In this document: piece by piece, positions 1-8,228 of the stretch
How the letters are laid out: each line of letters begins with the position of its first letter
Numbering within the stretch: the first letter of the stretch is position 1
From: Candidatus Epulonipiscium viviparus
GTDB taxonomy: Bacteria > Bacillota > Clostridia > Lachnospirales > Cellulosilyticaceae
DNA length: 64,000 bases
Direction of reading: 5' to 3'
Assembly (NCBI RefSeq): GCF_030708075.1
Contig: NZ_CP117982.1
Location: 2,199,513 to 2,263,512 of the forward strand
The notes under the pieces: model-generated
Seen by the model: the letters and a program-made list of their open reading frames with translations, nothing else
The model's database searches: none
What the model was told of the DNA's origin: nothing
Made by a program: the position numbers and the translations under genes

Positions 1-291
1 GGCTCTATAAATGATTCAATTCTAAATATACAGGACCTTGCTATAAATTTTATAGGATTAGCAAGAGAAAAATTTGGAGATATATTTTTTAAGAGATACG
101 CAATTGCAAATATCGAAGACTTAAATGATCATGAAATTTTAATAGAAATTGGAAAAAAACGTGGCGTTCTCGCTCAAAAAGGAGAAGTGGACGAAACGAG
201 AGCTGCGAAGATTATTATTGATGATTTTAGAAGCCAAAGGATAGGCAATATAAGTTTGGAAAGACCAGTGTTAGAATCTAAAATAAAGTAA
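1..291 (+). CDS. rbgA: Ribosome biogenesis GTPase RbgA/YlqF, C-terminal end (partial)
   Basis: The reading frame is open from the first base and stops at 289-291, giving the last 96 residues of a protein whose start lies outside the window. The tail contains IGKKRGVLAQKGEVDETRAA followed by a DDFRSQRIGNISLE segment. This matches the C-terminal helical domain of the YlqF/RbgA GTPases, which act in late assembly of the 50S ribosomal subunit; the GTPase motifs themselves are off the window. The next gene, a FliK-like protein, follows 30 bases downstream, as in the rbgA-rnhB-ylqG-ylqH neighbourhood of Firmicutes, which supports the call. Confidence 0.85.
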   Translation, partial: GSINDSILNIQDLAINFIGLAREKFGDIFFKRYAIANIEDLNDHEILIEIGKKRGVLAQKGEVDETRAAKIIIDDFRSQRIGNISLERPVLESKIK

Positions 292-321
292 AAGCTATTT
301 TGTTGAATGAGGGGGAACTCT

Positions 322-2021
322 ATGAAAATAACTAATTATAAGTCGTCATCTATTTCTCAAAAAACTCAAGTATCAACATCAAAGGCAATCGAGAACAATT
401 TGAAAGATGGTCAAATCGAAGGAAGTGTTTCTCGCGAGAATGGCAAAACCTTACTAGAGCTAGCTAATGGCGAAAAGATAGAAGTGAAATTACAAGCTGA
501 TGTGCCAATGGGCAAAGCCATGACTTTTTCGGCCTTTAAAAATGCTGCAGGAGAAATAATTTTAAAGCTTTCGCCTGCTACGCAAAAATCGATAATTATG
601 GATAATCTAGTGCGAAATTTACAGCTTCCAGATACGCCGCAAATGAAAGAGTTAATAAGCTTATTTATGTCAAAGTCGCTGCCTCTGGATAGGCAAGATT
701 TAATTAAGGCGAATTTCGCGGTAAAGACATTTGATCTTCCCGCGCAGACGATAACAAATTTAGCTGAAAAATCGTTAAACCTTACTTCTGGACAACTGGA
801 GATCGCAAAAAATCTACAACAAAATGGTACATTGCCGTTGGCGCAGAATATATCAGATTTAATTGAGTTGTTACCAAATCAGAAAGTATTAGAATTTTTA
901 GCGAACAAATTAAATTTGCCAACCAATAATGCGGCGACCACTGCCACTCCGGCCAATGCGGCGACCACTGCACTCCGGCCAATGCGGCGACCACTACAAC
1001 TCCGGCTAATGCGGCGACCACTGCCACTCCGGCTAATGCGGCGACCACTGCAACTCGGCCAATGCGGCGACCACTGCACTCGGCTAATGCGGCGACCACT
1101 ACAACTGCGGCCAATGCGGCGACCACTACAACTGCGGCCAATGCGGCGACCACTACAACTGCGGCCAATGCGGCGACCACTACAACTGCGGCTAATGCGG
1201 CGACCACTACAACTCGGCTAATGCGGCGACCACTGCCACTGCGGCTAATGCGGCGACCACTACAACTGCGGCCAATGCGGCGACCACTACAACTGCGGCT
1301 AATGCGGCGACCACTACAACTGCGGCTAATGCGGCGACCACTGCACTCAGCCAATGCGGCGACCACTGCCACTCGGCTAATGCGGCGACCAACTACAACT
1401 GCGGCCAACGCGGCGACTAATGCGGCCAACGGCGATGCAACATTAAGTGATGCGGTAAAAGAGTTGTTGTTTGGAACCGAAGTTGAAAGCTTTGCCGACA
1501 TAAAGCTCGATGATGCTGTACGAGATTTAAATGAGCTAGTTGATGTGATAGAAGAAGTTGTTGAGGAATTGGATGAAGCAAATAGAGCAGTGCCACGAGA
1601 GCAGCTGGATGTAATAAAAGAGCAAGTAGAAGTGATAAATAAATTAGAGCAGGCAAATTTTGAATTTATCTCACCATTACTGCATAGCCAAATAGAAAAA
1701 GGGACAGTACATTTTTTTGAAGAAAAATCGGGCGGTGGCGGACGGCACAAAGGCGGGTTATATATTGTGGTGGCCTTAGATATGGACTCTTTGGAGCATC
1801 TGGAATTTCATATACATAAATTTGATAAGCAACTAGATATTCAAATCTATGTAGAAAACGACCACATCAAAAGCTATTTAACCTCATATGCAGGGAGCTT
1901 TATGAAAGTAGTAGAAGAAGCTGGATTTGTGACAAGTAATTTGCGGATAGATTCGATGGAACAGAAAGAATTGAAAAAAGAGACGACGGCAATGCTATCA
2001 AATTTTGATTTTAGAGTTTAA
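322..2021 (+). pseudogene. FliK-like (YlqG-type) hook-length control family protein, frameshifted in a repeat
   Basis: An N-terminal frame (ATG at 322 after GAGGGGG, open to a stop at 1219-1221) and a C-terminal frame (open to 2021) are joined by a 27-bp minisatellite at about 928-1406. The C-terminal ~130 residues (from about 1640; GGLYIVVALDMDSLEHLEFH and following) resemble the FliK C-terminal domain, which in flagellar systems talks to the export switch FlhB. The N-terminal part is helical and unremarkable; the linker should read as Ala/Thr/Asn-rich nonapeptides. Unit lengths of 25, 26, 27 and 28 bases leave a net shift of minus 7, so the two halves are out of frame; one added base (net) would give a protein of about 566 residues. 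The defect may be a consensus error or a real switch. Position after rbgA fits ylqG of Bacillus. No flagellar gene is nearby, so a role in hook length is unproven. Confidence 0.72.
928..1406 (+). repeat. 27-bp minisatellite, 18 units, in the fliK-like gene
   Basis: Eighteen tandem units each beginning AATGCGGCGACC, most 27 bp long, encode Asn-Ala-Ala-Thr-Thr-(Thr/Ala)-Thr-(Ala/Pro)-Ala. Unit starts are 928, 955, 981, 1008, 1035, 1061, 1086, 1113, 1140, 1167, 1194, 1220, 1247, 1274, 1301, 1328, 1353 and 1379. Units at 955, 1035, 1194 and 1353 are 26 bp, those at 1061 and 1328 are 25 bp, and the one at 1379 is 28 bp. Most changes lie at the unit junction (CTCCGG, CTGCGG or CTCGG). The array is GC-rich against AT-rich flanks. 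Units ending GCT create a TAA stop in one shifted frame, units ending GCC do not. Confidence 0.95.
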
Positions 2022-2039
2022 TATTAATGAGGTGATTGT

Positions 2040-3092
2040 ATGGAAGACGTGATATTTTGTAAGGGTGGCGGATGCACAGCAAAATTGGGGCCGCAAGCAC
2101 TTAAGACCATATTGGCAAAACTAGAAAAGAAGAGTGACCCCAATTTATTGGTGGGATTTGAAAGCGCAGATGATGCGGCAGTATACAAAGTTTCTGATGA
2201 TATAGCCATAGTACAGACGCTAGACTTTTTTCCGCCGATGATAGAAGACCCGTATATCTTTGGGCAAATAGCTGCAACAAATGCGCTATCCGATATATAT
2301 GCAATGGGTGGAGAGGTGAAGACAGCGCTGAATATAGTGGGATTTCCAGAGAAGATGGACCTAAACATTTTGGGGAAAATTTTACAAGGCGGAAACGAAA
2401 AAGTAACGGAAGCGGGAGGAGTTTTATCGGGTGGGCATTCGATATTTGATGATACAGTGAAATATGGCCTTTCGGTAATGGGAGTAATTCATCCAGATAA
2501 AATATTTCAAAATAATACGCCCAAAATGGGAGACAAATTAATTTTAACCAAGCCGTTGGGAGTGGGTATATCGTGTACTGCCTATAACACAAGGCATATG
2601 ATAAAAGATCAAAAATTACAAGATTTGGTAGATTTAGCTATTGAGAAAGCGATAAAATCTATGACCACATTAAATAAGTATGCAGCAGACGTGGCAAAGA
2701 GATACCGAACGAATGCGATGACAGATGTAACAGGGTTTGGATTTTTGGGTCATCTAACAGAAATGATAGGAACAGAATTTGGCGCACAGATCTATGCCGC
2801 GGACGTGCCTTATATAGAAGAAGCGCAGGTGTTAGCAGATGAATTTTTTATTACAGCGGCTGCGCAACGGAACCGAAATTTTGTGGGCGACAAAATTAAA
2901 TTTTGTAATATAGAAGCGTCGTTTACAGAAGTACTTTTTGATCCGCAAACTTCGGGAGGATTGTTGATTAGTATAAATCCAGCAGATGCACAAGAAGCGT
3001 TGGCAGAGTTCAAAAAGCTGGGATTGCCATGTAATATAGTTGGCGAAATTGTCGCAGGTGATAAAATCGTTGTGGAAACGGAGAGAGTGTAA
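2040..3092 (+). CDS. selD: Selenide, water dikinase SelD (Cys form)
   Basis: Makes selenophosphate from selenide and ATP, the selenium donor for selenocysteine and selenouridine synthesis. The 350-residue product is normal length. The N-terminal [10 protein letters not shown] places Cys12 and Lys15 on the catalytic Cys17/Lys20 of E. coli SelD, so this is the cysteine rather than the selenocysteine variant. The AIRS-type core follows ([42 protein letters not shown]) and the protein ends with the usual [12 protein letters not shown] segment. The start is set by GAGGTG seven bases before ATG. It lies 18 bases after the fliK-like gene and abuts nagA with no gap, so the three probably share a transcript. 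No selA, selB or obvious selenoprotein gene is in the window. Confidence 0.93.
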   Translation: MEDVIFCKGGGCTAKLGPQALKTILAKLEKKSDPNLLVGFESADDAAVYKVSDDIAIVQTLDFFPPMIEDPYIFGQIAATNALSDIYAMGGEVKTALNIVGFPEKMDLNILGKILQGGNEKVTEAGGVLSGGHSIFDDTVKYGLSVMGVIHPDKIFQNNTPKMGDKLILTKPLGVGISCTAYNTRHMIKDQKLQDLVDLAIEKAIKSMTTLNKYAADVAKRYRTNAMTDVTGFGFLGHLTEMIGTEFGAQIYAADVPYIEEAQVLADEFFITAAAQRNRNFVGDKIKFCNIEASFTEVLFDPQTSGGLLISINPADAQEALAEFKKLGLPCNIVGEIVAGDKIVVETERV

Positions 3093-4229
3093 GTGCAATA
3101 TATATATAATGGCAAGATTTTGTTTAAGGGCAAAGTACTTCATAACAAGGCAATAATATTTTCTGATAAGATTGAGAAAATTGTGGAAGCGGACTCGGCG
3201 ACATTGCGAAATTTGGTGGGAATAGATGCGAAGGGAAAATATATTTCTGCAGGATTTATAGACATCCATATTCATGGCTATGCCGGATTTGATACGATGG
3301 ACGGGACAGGGCAAGCGATAACAAAGATAGCCGAGGGTATTGCAGCGAACGGGGTAACAGCCTTTTTGCCAACAACTATGAGTATGCCCAAAGCTGCAAT
3401 TGAGAGAGCATTGAATGCAATCCAAGAAGTGCGTAAAACTCAAAGTAGCGGGGCAGAAGTTTTGGGTGCTCATCTAGAAGGACCGTACTTTAACTTGAAA
3501 TATATGGGTGCACAAAATCCAGATTATATAGTGAATCCAACGGTATCAGATGCAGAATTTATTAAAAAATATATAGATATAATAAAATTGGTATCGGTGG
3601 CTCCCGAAGTTGACGGAGCTATAGATTTGATCAATGCAATCAAAGCGGATGTTGCAATATCGATGGGGCATACGGCGGCAACATTCACCGAGGCAATAGC
3701 AGGAATAAATGCGGGGATCTCCAGCGCAACGCATCTGTTTAACGCAATGAGCCCACTACATCATAGAGACCCTGGAGTAGTTGGAGCCGCGATGATCACG
3801 AATATATTTTGCGAAATGATTTGCGATTGTGTTCATGTAGATCCGGCCTTGTTTGAATTAATATCAAAGCTGAAATCTCCAGATAAACTGATTTTAATCA
3901 CTGATTCGATAAGCGCCGGAGGATGTGTAGATGGCGAGTATTCGTTGGGAGGACAAAAAGTGATTGTGTCCGGCGGCAGTGCAAGGCTAGAGAGCGGCGC
4001 ATTAGCAGGGAGCGTATTAAAATTGAATAAAGCTTTGTATAATATAATTTCTAATTCAAATTTTACCATAGAAACAGCGATCAATTTTGTGACCACTAAT
4101 CCTGCCAAGCTTATAGGTGTCGATAACTTCAAGGGCAGCTTGGAGCCAGGCAAAGACGCGGATATAGTCATTTTTGACAATGTGGTAAATATTGCCAGAA
4201 CCATCTGCAAAGGTAATGTTATATATTAG
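3093..4229 (+). CDS. nagA: N-acetylglucosamine-6-phosphate deacetylase NagA
   Basis: Removes the acetyl group from GlcNAc-6-phosphate to give glucosamine-6-phosphate in amino-sugar and cell-wall recycling. The 378-residue amidohydrolase-fold protein shows the family motifs in order: FIDIHIHGYAGFDTMDG, HLEGPYFN (metal-ligand Glu), ISMGHTAATF, ATHLFNAMSPLHHRDPG and the catalytic-Asp segment LITDSISAGG. The start is GTG at 3093, directly after the selD stop, so translation is probably coupled. No nagB accompanies it. A strong hairpin follows the stop. Confidence 0.93.
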   Translation: MQYIYNGKILFKGKVLHNKAIIFSDKIEKIVEADSATLRNLVGIDAKGKYISAGFIDIHIHGYAGFDTMDGTGQAITKIAEGIAANGVTAFLPTTMSMPKAAIERALNAIQEVRKTQSSGAEVLGAHLEGPYFNLKYMGAQNPDYIVNPTVSDAEFIKKYIDIIKLVSVAPEVDGAIDLINAIKADVAISMGHTAATFTEAIAGINAGISSATHLFNAMSPLHHRDPGVVGAAMITNIFCEMICDCVHVDPALFELISKLKSPDKLILITDSISAGGCVDGEYSLGGQKVIVSGGSARLESGALAGSVLKLNKALYNIISNSNFTIETAINFVTTNPAKLIGVDNFKGSLEPGKDADIVIFDNVVNIARTICKGNVIY

Positions 4230-4239
4230 GCTAAAAAAG

Positions 4240-4268
4240 GCTATTACACCAACCAAAAGTGTAATAGC
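4240..4268. terminator. Bidirectional terminator between nagA and the DJ-1 gene
   Basis: Perfect 10-bp inverted repeat GCTATTACAC / GTGTAATAGC around a 9-base loop, between two convergent genes. Read on the minus strand it is followed by a U-rich run (complement of the A run at 4233-4238), so it serves the minus-strand gene best and probably also ends nagA. Confidence 0.8.
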
Positions 4269-4286
4269 TTAAATATTCGCATAGAA

Positions 4287-4820
4287 CTAAACAATCATTT
4301 TTTCTTTAAGTATTTTAACAGTTTCTTCATCAGCCATTTTGGATAATAACGCATATCCGAATTCCATAGAAGCCCCCGGTCCCGCTCCAGTTATTAAATT
4401 TCCGTCAACTACAACCTTTTGTCTTCTAATATCAGCTCCTGCCACTTCTATAGTTGGATATACAGTAACACTGCGGTGGTTTAGCAAACCCCATCTACCC
4501 AATATGTTTGGTGCGGCGCAAATTGCACCAACGAATTTGTTGTTATTCCCTAAAAATGCCGCGATGGCATTCTTTAATTTTTCGCAAGGCAAATAGTTTT
4601 CAGCACCGGCTCCTCCTGGCATTACAATCATATCAAAGTCATCGAAATTTACAGACTCTACTGTCGCATCCATAATAACCTGGATTTTTTGTGCGCTAGA
4701 AACTGTACTATCTGTTAGACCAATCATTGTAACATCTGCTTGCCCACGTCGCAAAATATCTACAACAGCAAGTCCTTCAATTTCCTCGAAACCATCTGGA
4801 AATACTATCCCTACTTTCAT
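4287..4820 (-). CDS. DJ-1/PfpI family protein
   Basis: A small cytoplasmic protein of the DJ-1/ThiJ/PfpI superfamily (glutamine-amidotransferase-like fold). Members include deglycase/chaperone-like proteins; the substrate here cannot be told. Visible features are the N-terminal MKVGIVFPDGFEEIEG (conserved Glu), MIVMPGGAGAENY, and the nucleophile-elbow Cys in FVGAICAAPNILGRWGLL. The frame is open further upstream, but ATG at 4820 is chosen because AAGGAGGA lies seven bases before it and the family consensus begins exactly there, giving 177 residues. It is the last gene of a minus-strand run after EIIA(Glc), 79 bases downstream of it. Confidence 0.9.
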   Translation of the reverse strand: MKVGIVFPDGFEEIEGLAVVDILRRGQADVTMIGLTDSTVSSAQKIQVIMDATVESVNFDDFDMIVMPGGAGAENYLPCEKLKNAIAAFLGNNNKFVGAICAAPNILGRWGLLNHRSVTVYPTIEVAGADIRRQKVVVDGNLITGAGPGASMEFGYALLSKMADEETVKILKEKMIV

Positions 4821-4899
4821 ACAACATCCTCCTTGTATATATAATAGATTTATTATCTCCATAAATGGTTAAGTTATACACTCAATTTATAAAATTAAT

Positions 4900-5370
4900 T
4901 TATAAATCTAAGACTATGTCTTTTCCTGCAGTTACGATATCGGTTTCATTTTTAAACTTAATCGATTGATCGTGTTTGTCGGAAATTATAAATATTGTAG
5001 TGGCTTTATATCCGTTATCTTCTATAATTTTTTTATCAAATTCGATTAATGGCATTCCTGACTTTACTTTATCACCAGTACGTACTAAGCATTTAAATCC
5101 CTTGCCTTTTAGATCTGCTGTGTTAACTCCAACATGAATTAAAACCTCGACATCATTTCTCAGCTTAAGCCCCACGGTGTGTTCAGATTCGTTCATAACC
5201 AGTTCAACTGTTCCATCTGCTGGTGCCACAACAACTCCTTCTGTAGGCTCAATAGCAATTCCGTCTCCAAGCATTAAAGTCGAAAATACTGTATCATCAA
5301 CATCTGTAAGCGATATACATTGTCCACTCACAGGTGCTAACAATCCTTTTTGCTTATTAAACAATCCCAT
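4900..5370 (-). CDS. crr: PTS glucose-type EIIA domain protein (Crr-like)
   Basis: A 156-residue stand-alone EIIA(Glc)-type phosphocarrier, which takes phosphate from HPr and gives it to a sugar-specific EIIB; free EIIAs can also have regulatory roles. It shows LLAPVSGQCISL near the N-terminus, GDGIAIEPTEGVVVAPADGT, the first conserved His in ESEHTVGL, and the phosphorylated His in VLIHVGVNTADLKGKGF. GGAGG sits six bases before ATG at 5370; a TTG two codons upstream is less likely. No IIB/IIC permease is adjacent, so it probably serves separately encoded permeases. It starts 36 bases after the pyrophosphatase gene. Confidence 0.92.
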   Translation of the reverse strand: MGLFNKQKGLLAPVSGQCISLTDVDDTVFSTLMLGDGIAIEPTEGVVVAPADGTVELVMNESEHTVGLKLRNDVEVLIHVGVNTADLKGKGFKCLVRTGDKVKSGMPLIEFDKKIIEDNGYKATTIFIISDKHDQSIKFKNETDIVTAGKDIVLDL

Positions 5371-5406
5371 AGTCAACCTCCAAATTTGATTTTTTATTGG
5401 TATATC

Positions 5407-7038
5407 TTATATATTTTGAATAGCTGTTGTAAGTTGCGGAATAATTTGTTTTTTCCGAGAACATACATCTTCTAGATATACACTATTTTTGTCTGGTGCG
5501 ATTCCAAATGCTTTTTCGGCCAATTTTTTTTGCGGGCCTACTGCTATAATTTCGGAACCACCCAGAAGAATGTCTGTCACTATTAAAATGACTAGATCTA
5601 CTTGATTTTTTAGTTGAATTGCATTCATTTCTTGAACTAAATTATGCTGTATTTTTTCTAAACTTTTTAGACTGGTTGTATTTACTTGAGAAATTAGCGT
5701 TTTGTATTCACCAAGTGAAAAAGTTTTTACATCTCCTTCCAAAATTTCGCTAATAGGAATTTTGTCCAATGCTCCTCCGATGGAAATAAGTTCTTCGCCG
5801 TAGGCCATAATATCGACTTCTGCTATTTTGGCGAGTCGATTTGCCACCTTGATATCTTCTGGAGTACAAGTTGGTGATTTAAAACACAATGTATCGGATA
5901 ATATGGCGCTGAGCATTAGCCCTGCAATTTCGCGTGGAGGCATGATGTTTGCTTCATTAAACATCTTTGCAATAATAGTACAAGTACATCCTACGGGTTC
6001 GACCCGCAGAAAAACTGGAGCTTGGGTATCAATATTAGCTACTCTGTGATGATCAATTATCTCTAAAATTTCAGCTTGATCAATGCCCAAAGCACTTTGT
6101 GAGTTTTCGTTATGATCAACAAGGATCACTTTCTTCTTTTGAATGTCCAAAATATGGCGTTTAGAAATTAGCCCTGCGACTTCGGCATCTTTGTTTAAAA
6201 TAGGAAAATGTCTAAAGCTACTTTTTAGCATGATTTCTTTAACTTCATCGATTGTATCTTCGGTTTCAAAAAAGATCAATTCGTTTTTTCCCATAATATT
6301 TTTGATTGGTGTACTTTGATTTATCATTTTGATTACTGTAGAAAAGCAATCTGGTACACACACAATGGCACATGTGGCATTTTTGGGAATTAATACATTT
6401 ATATGCTCAATATCAACTCCTGTTACAATTACGCATCCGGCTCCTGTGTTAACAGCTTCTTCTATCAATCTAGGATTATTGCCAGTCAAAATTATGTCCG
6501 TATTATTTAACTTACTATCATCTTGAATTTCGGCAATAGTGTATATATCTCCTTGAACATATGGCTCAGGATATTCTCCGTAAATAATTTTTCCATTTAA
6601 TACGCTTAATATGTTTACAAATGGAGTTCGAGTTTCGCGAAGCACTGTGTTTTCGGTAAGTTCAAGATATGACTTCGCAATATCAGTTAAAGTTACGACA
6701 CCTGCAAGTGAATGGTCTTGGTGCAATACAGGAACAATCCCCTTTCCAGATTCTCCCATTACTGTCCAAGCCTTTTTGACAGAATCGCCGGTATAAACTG
6801 GCCGTACTTTATAATAATTCATATCTAAAACTTGAGGCTTTATATGATGAACTATTATAGGGGGCTTGATATTAAATTTATTTAACGCAAAGTTACTTTC
6901 GCGATTCAATGCGCCCAATCTTGCTGCAACTACATTAGTATCTCCCAAACATCTTTTATAATATGCATATGCTATTGCTGAACAAATTGAATCGGTATCG
7001 GGATTCTGATGTCCAAACACATAGGTTTTTTTATTCAT
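5407..7038 (-). CDS. ppaC: Manganese-dependent inorganic pyrophosphatase with CBS-DRTGG insert
   Basis: Family II (DHH) pyrophosphatase, hydrolysing pyrophosphate to phosphate in the cytoplasm and so pulling biosynthesis forward. The N-terminal metal site is FGHQNPDTDSICSAIAYAY. A regulatory insert of roughly residues 65-300 follows, with CBS motifs (GIVPVLHQDHSLAGVVTLTD and HFPILNKDAEVAGLISKRH) around a DRTGG-like section; in known relatives these bind adenine nucleotides. The catalytic core resumes with ILVDHNE, EIIDHHRVANI and SAILSDTLCF, and ends with a DHHA2 domain. The length (543 residues) is typical for CBS-type enzymes. ATG at 7038 is chosen over an upstream ATG because AAAGGG lies just before it and the family starts at MNKKTYVFGH. 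Confidence 0.93.
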   Translation of the reverse strand: MNKKTYVFGHQNPDTDSICSAIAYAYYKRCLGDTNVVAARLGALNRESNFALNKFNIKPPIIVHHIKPQVLDMNYYKVRPVYTGDSVKKAWTVMGESGKGIVPVLHQDHSLAGVVTLTDIAKSYLELTENTVLRETRTPFVNILSVLNGKIIYGEYPEPYVQGDIYTIAEIQDDSKLNNTDIILTGNNPRLIEEAVNTGAGCVIVTGVDIEHINVLIPKNATCAIVCVPDCFSTVIKMINQSTPIKNIMGKNELIFFETEDTIDEVKEIMLKSSFRHFPILNKDAEVAGLISKRHILDIQKKKVILVDHNENSQSALGIDQAEILEIIDHHRVANIDTQAPVFLRVEPVGCTCTIIAKMFNEANIMPPREIAGLMLSAILSDTLCFKSPTCTPEDIKVANRLAKIAEVDIMAYGEELISIGGALDKIPISEILEGDVKTFSLGEYKTLISQVNTTSLKSLEKIQHNLVQEMNAIQLKNQVDLVILIVTDILLGGSEIIAVGPQKKLAEKAFGIAPDKNSVYLEDVCSRKKQIIPQLTTAIQNI

Positions 7039-7201
7039 AAATAGTGCCCTTTCGAAATTAAATTTAATCACACCTATAGAAGATGTATTTTTTTAGTATT
7101 TTATACATTTTTTATTTAAAAAATTTTGAATTTGATATATCTACTAACTGGTAGTATACGTGAAATATCAAGATAAATCAATAGTTTCAAAAAATAAGCA
7201 G
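7039..7201. other. Intergenic region upstream of ppaC
   Basis: About 160 bases of very AT-rich sequence that must hold the ppaC promoter on the minus strand. TATAAA-like boxes are present, but I could not fix a convincing -35/-10 pair. No ORF or RNA gene is evident. Confidence 0.4.
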
Positions 7202-7242
7202 AAAAAATGGCGCCCTTCGAATAGTCTATCAGAAGTCGCCAT
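7202..7242 (-). terminator. Terminator of the dgoK / sulfatase operon
   Basis: On the minus strand ATGGCG-A-CTTC pairs with GAAG-G-GCGCCAT and is followed at once by six T residues. It begins 10 bases after the dgoK stop, so the minus-strand operon (two sulfatases and dgoK) ends here. Confidence 0.85.
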
Positions 7243-7251
7243 AATTATTTT

Positions 7252-8205
7252 TTATGCCATTAAGACAGCACCAAATCCCGATAAGTCATCTTCATGATGA
7301 GATTCAAAACTTTTTGCTGCATATCCCTCTTCTGTTAAAATATCGATTAGCCCTTGCTTTAATGCGTATTTGCCTGCAACGACGATTTGATAGTCTGGTG
7401 AAAATTCGATTGCAGAAGAGTTCATAAGAGCCGTGATATCGCCTTGCAAAACTATGCCTAGCAAAAAGTTAGCCACCTCTTGGTGCGAAAAATTACAAAA
7501 TAGATTATTAATTCTACACAAAAATGCTGCTCGCGAATTACCGACTTTTTTGGCCGCGTTGTATCCTCTCAAAACAAAATCTTTCATATATGTTTCAACA
7601 AATTTTTTATCAACTGATTCTGAAATTATAGTATTGCTAGTAATTACTTCGATTAATTCGCCAGTGAGGGTTGTTAGACTGCCAGTAATTTCTCCGAGTT
7701 CATTAACACTTACAAATTTACTATGAGATCCAGGAAGCACCAATAAATACGGTATATCTTTTGGTAATTCTTCCAATATGGCAAACGTTTCTATTTCTTC
7801 ACCACGCATTATATCCATTGATTCTGAGTTATCTTCATCGTATCGGTTTTTTACTCCGGTAATAAAAGTGATTGGCATATCGCACACATCTTCCATCAAT
7901 ACTGTGACTGCAGCGGCCTTTAGTGCATCTTTAGAAACGGGCACTGTTAGATGAGGTATTTCATATAATCCCAGAGAGGATGTGATCATCCCTGTTGCTA
8001 TTACTCCGTCAATTTCGGGATTACTATTGTTCTGTAAGAGGGTGGATATTGATTGTTTAATAGATTTTTTTAGTTGCGCATTGCTGCCTGTAATGGCTGT
8101 GTTTTTAACGCCTACATTACTTTTTTTAACCTCAACTATATTCAAGTTATCATCAAATAGACGTACGCGAGTATTTGTGGTTCCGGTATCAATTGTTATA
8201 TACAT
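7252..8205 (-). CDS. dgoK: 2-dehydro-3-deoxygalactonokinase (DgoK/DauC type)
   Basis: Phosphorylates 2-keto-3-deoxygalactonate (KDGal) at C6, giving the substrate for the aldolase encoded at 12542. The 317-residue product has the sugar-kinase N-terminal phosphate loop MYITIDTGTTNTRVRLFD, the family segments GVIATGMITSSLGLYEIPH and LLVLPGSHSKFVSV, and a glycine-rich C-terminus (YQIVVAGKYALKQGLI). ATG at 8205 is chosen because GGAGG overlaps a near-upstream ATG and is correctly spaced only for 8205. It follows the sulfatase gene by 23 bases and is the last gene of the minus-strand arm. Its grouping with sulfatases and the cycloisomerase arm suggests KDGal here comes from anhydrogalactose rather than from free galactonate. 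Confidence 0.88.
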   Translation of the reverse strand: MYITIDTGTTNTRVRLFDDNLNIVEVKKSNVGVKNTAITGSNAQLKKSIKQSISTLLQNNSNPEIDGVIATGMITSSLGLYEIPHLTVPVSKDALKAAAVTVLMEDVCDMPITFITGVKNRYDEDNSESMDIMRGEEIETFAILEELPKDIPYLLVLPGSHSKFVSVNELGEITGSLTTLTGELIEVITSNTIISESVDKKFVETYMKDFVLRGYNAAKKVGNSRAAFLCRINNLFCNFSHQEVANFLLGIVLQGDITALMNSSAIEFSPDYQIVVAGKYALKQGLIDILTEEGYAAKSFESHHEDDLSGFGAVLMA

Positions 8206-8228
8206 TACATCCTCCATATTAGCAGATA

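Noticed and set aside
782-1750. Long minus-strand frame rich in VVAALAAVV through the 27-bp repeats
   Set aside because: It is the complement of the repeat; three frames stay open because the unit lacks stops. No ribosome site or homology, and the plus strand gives a FliK-like domain.
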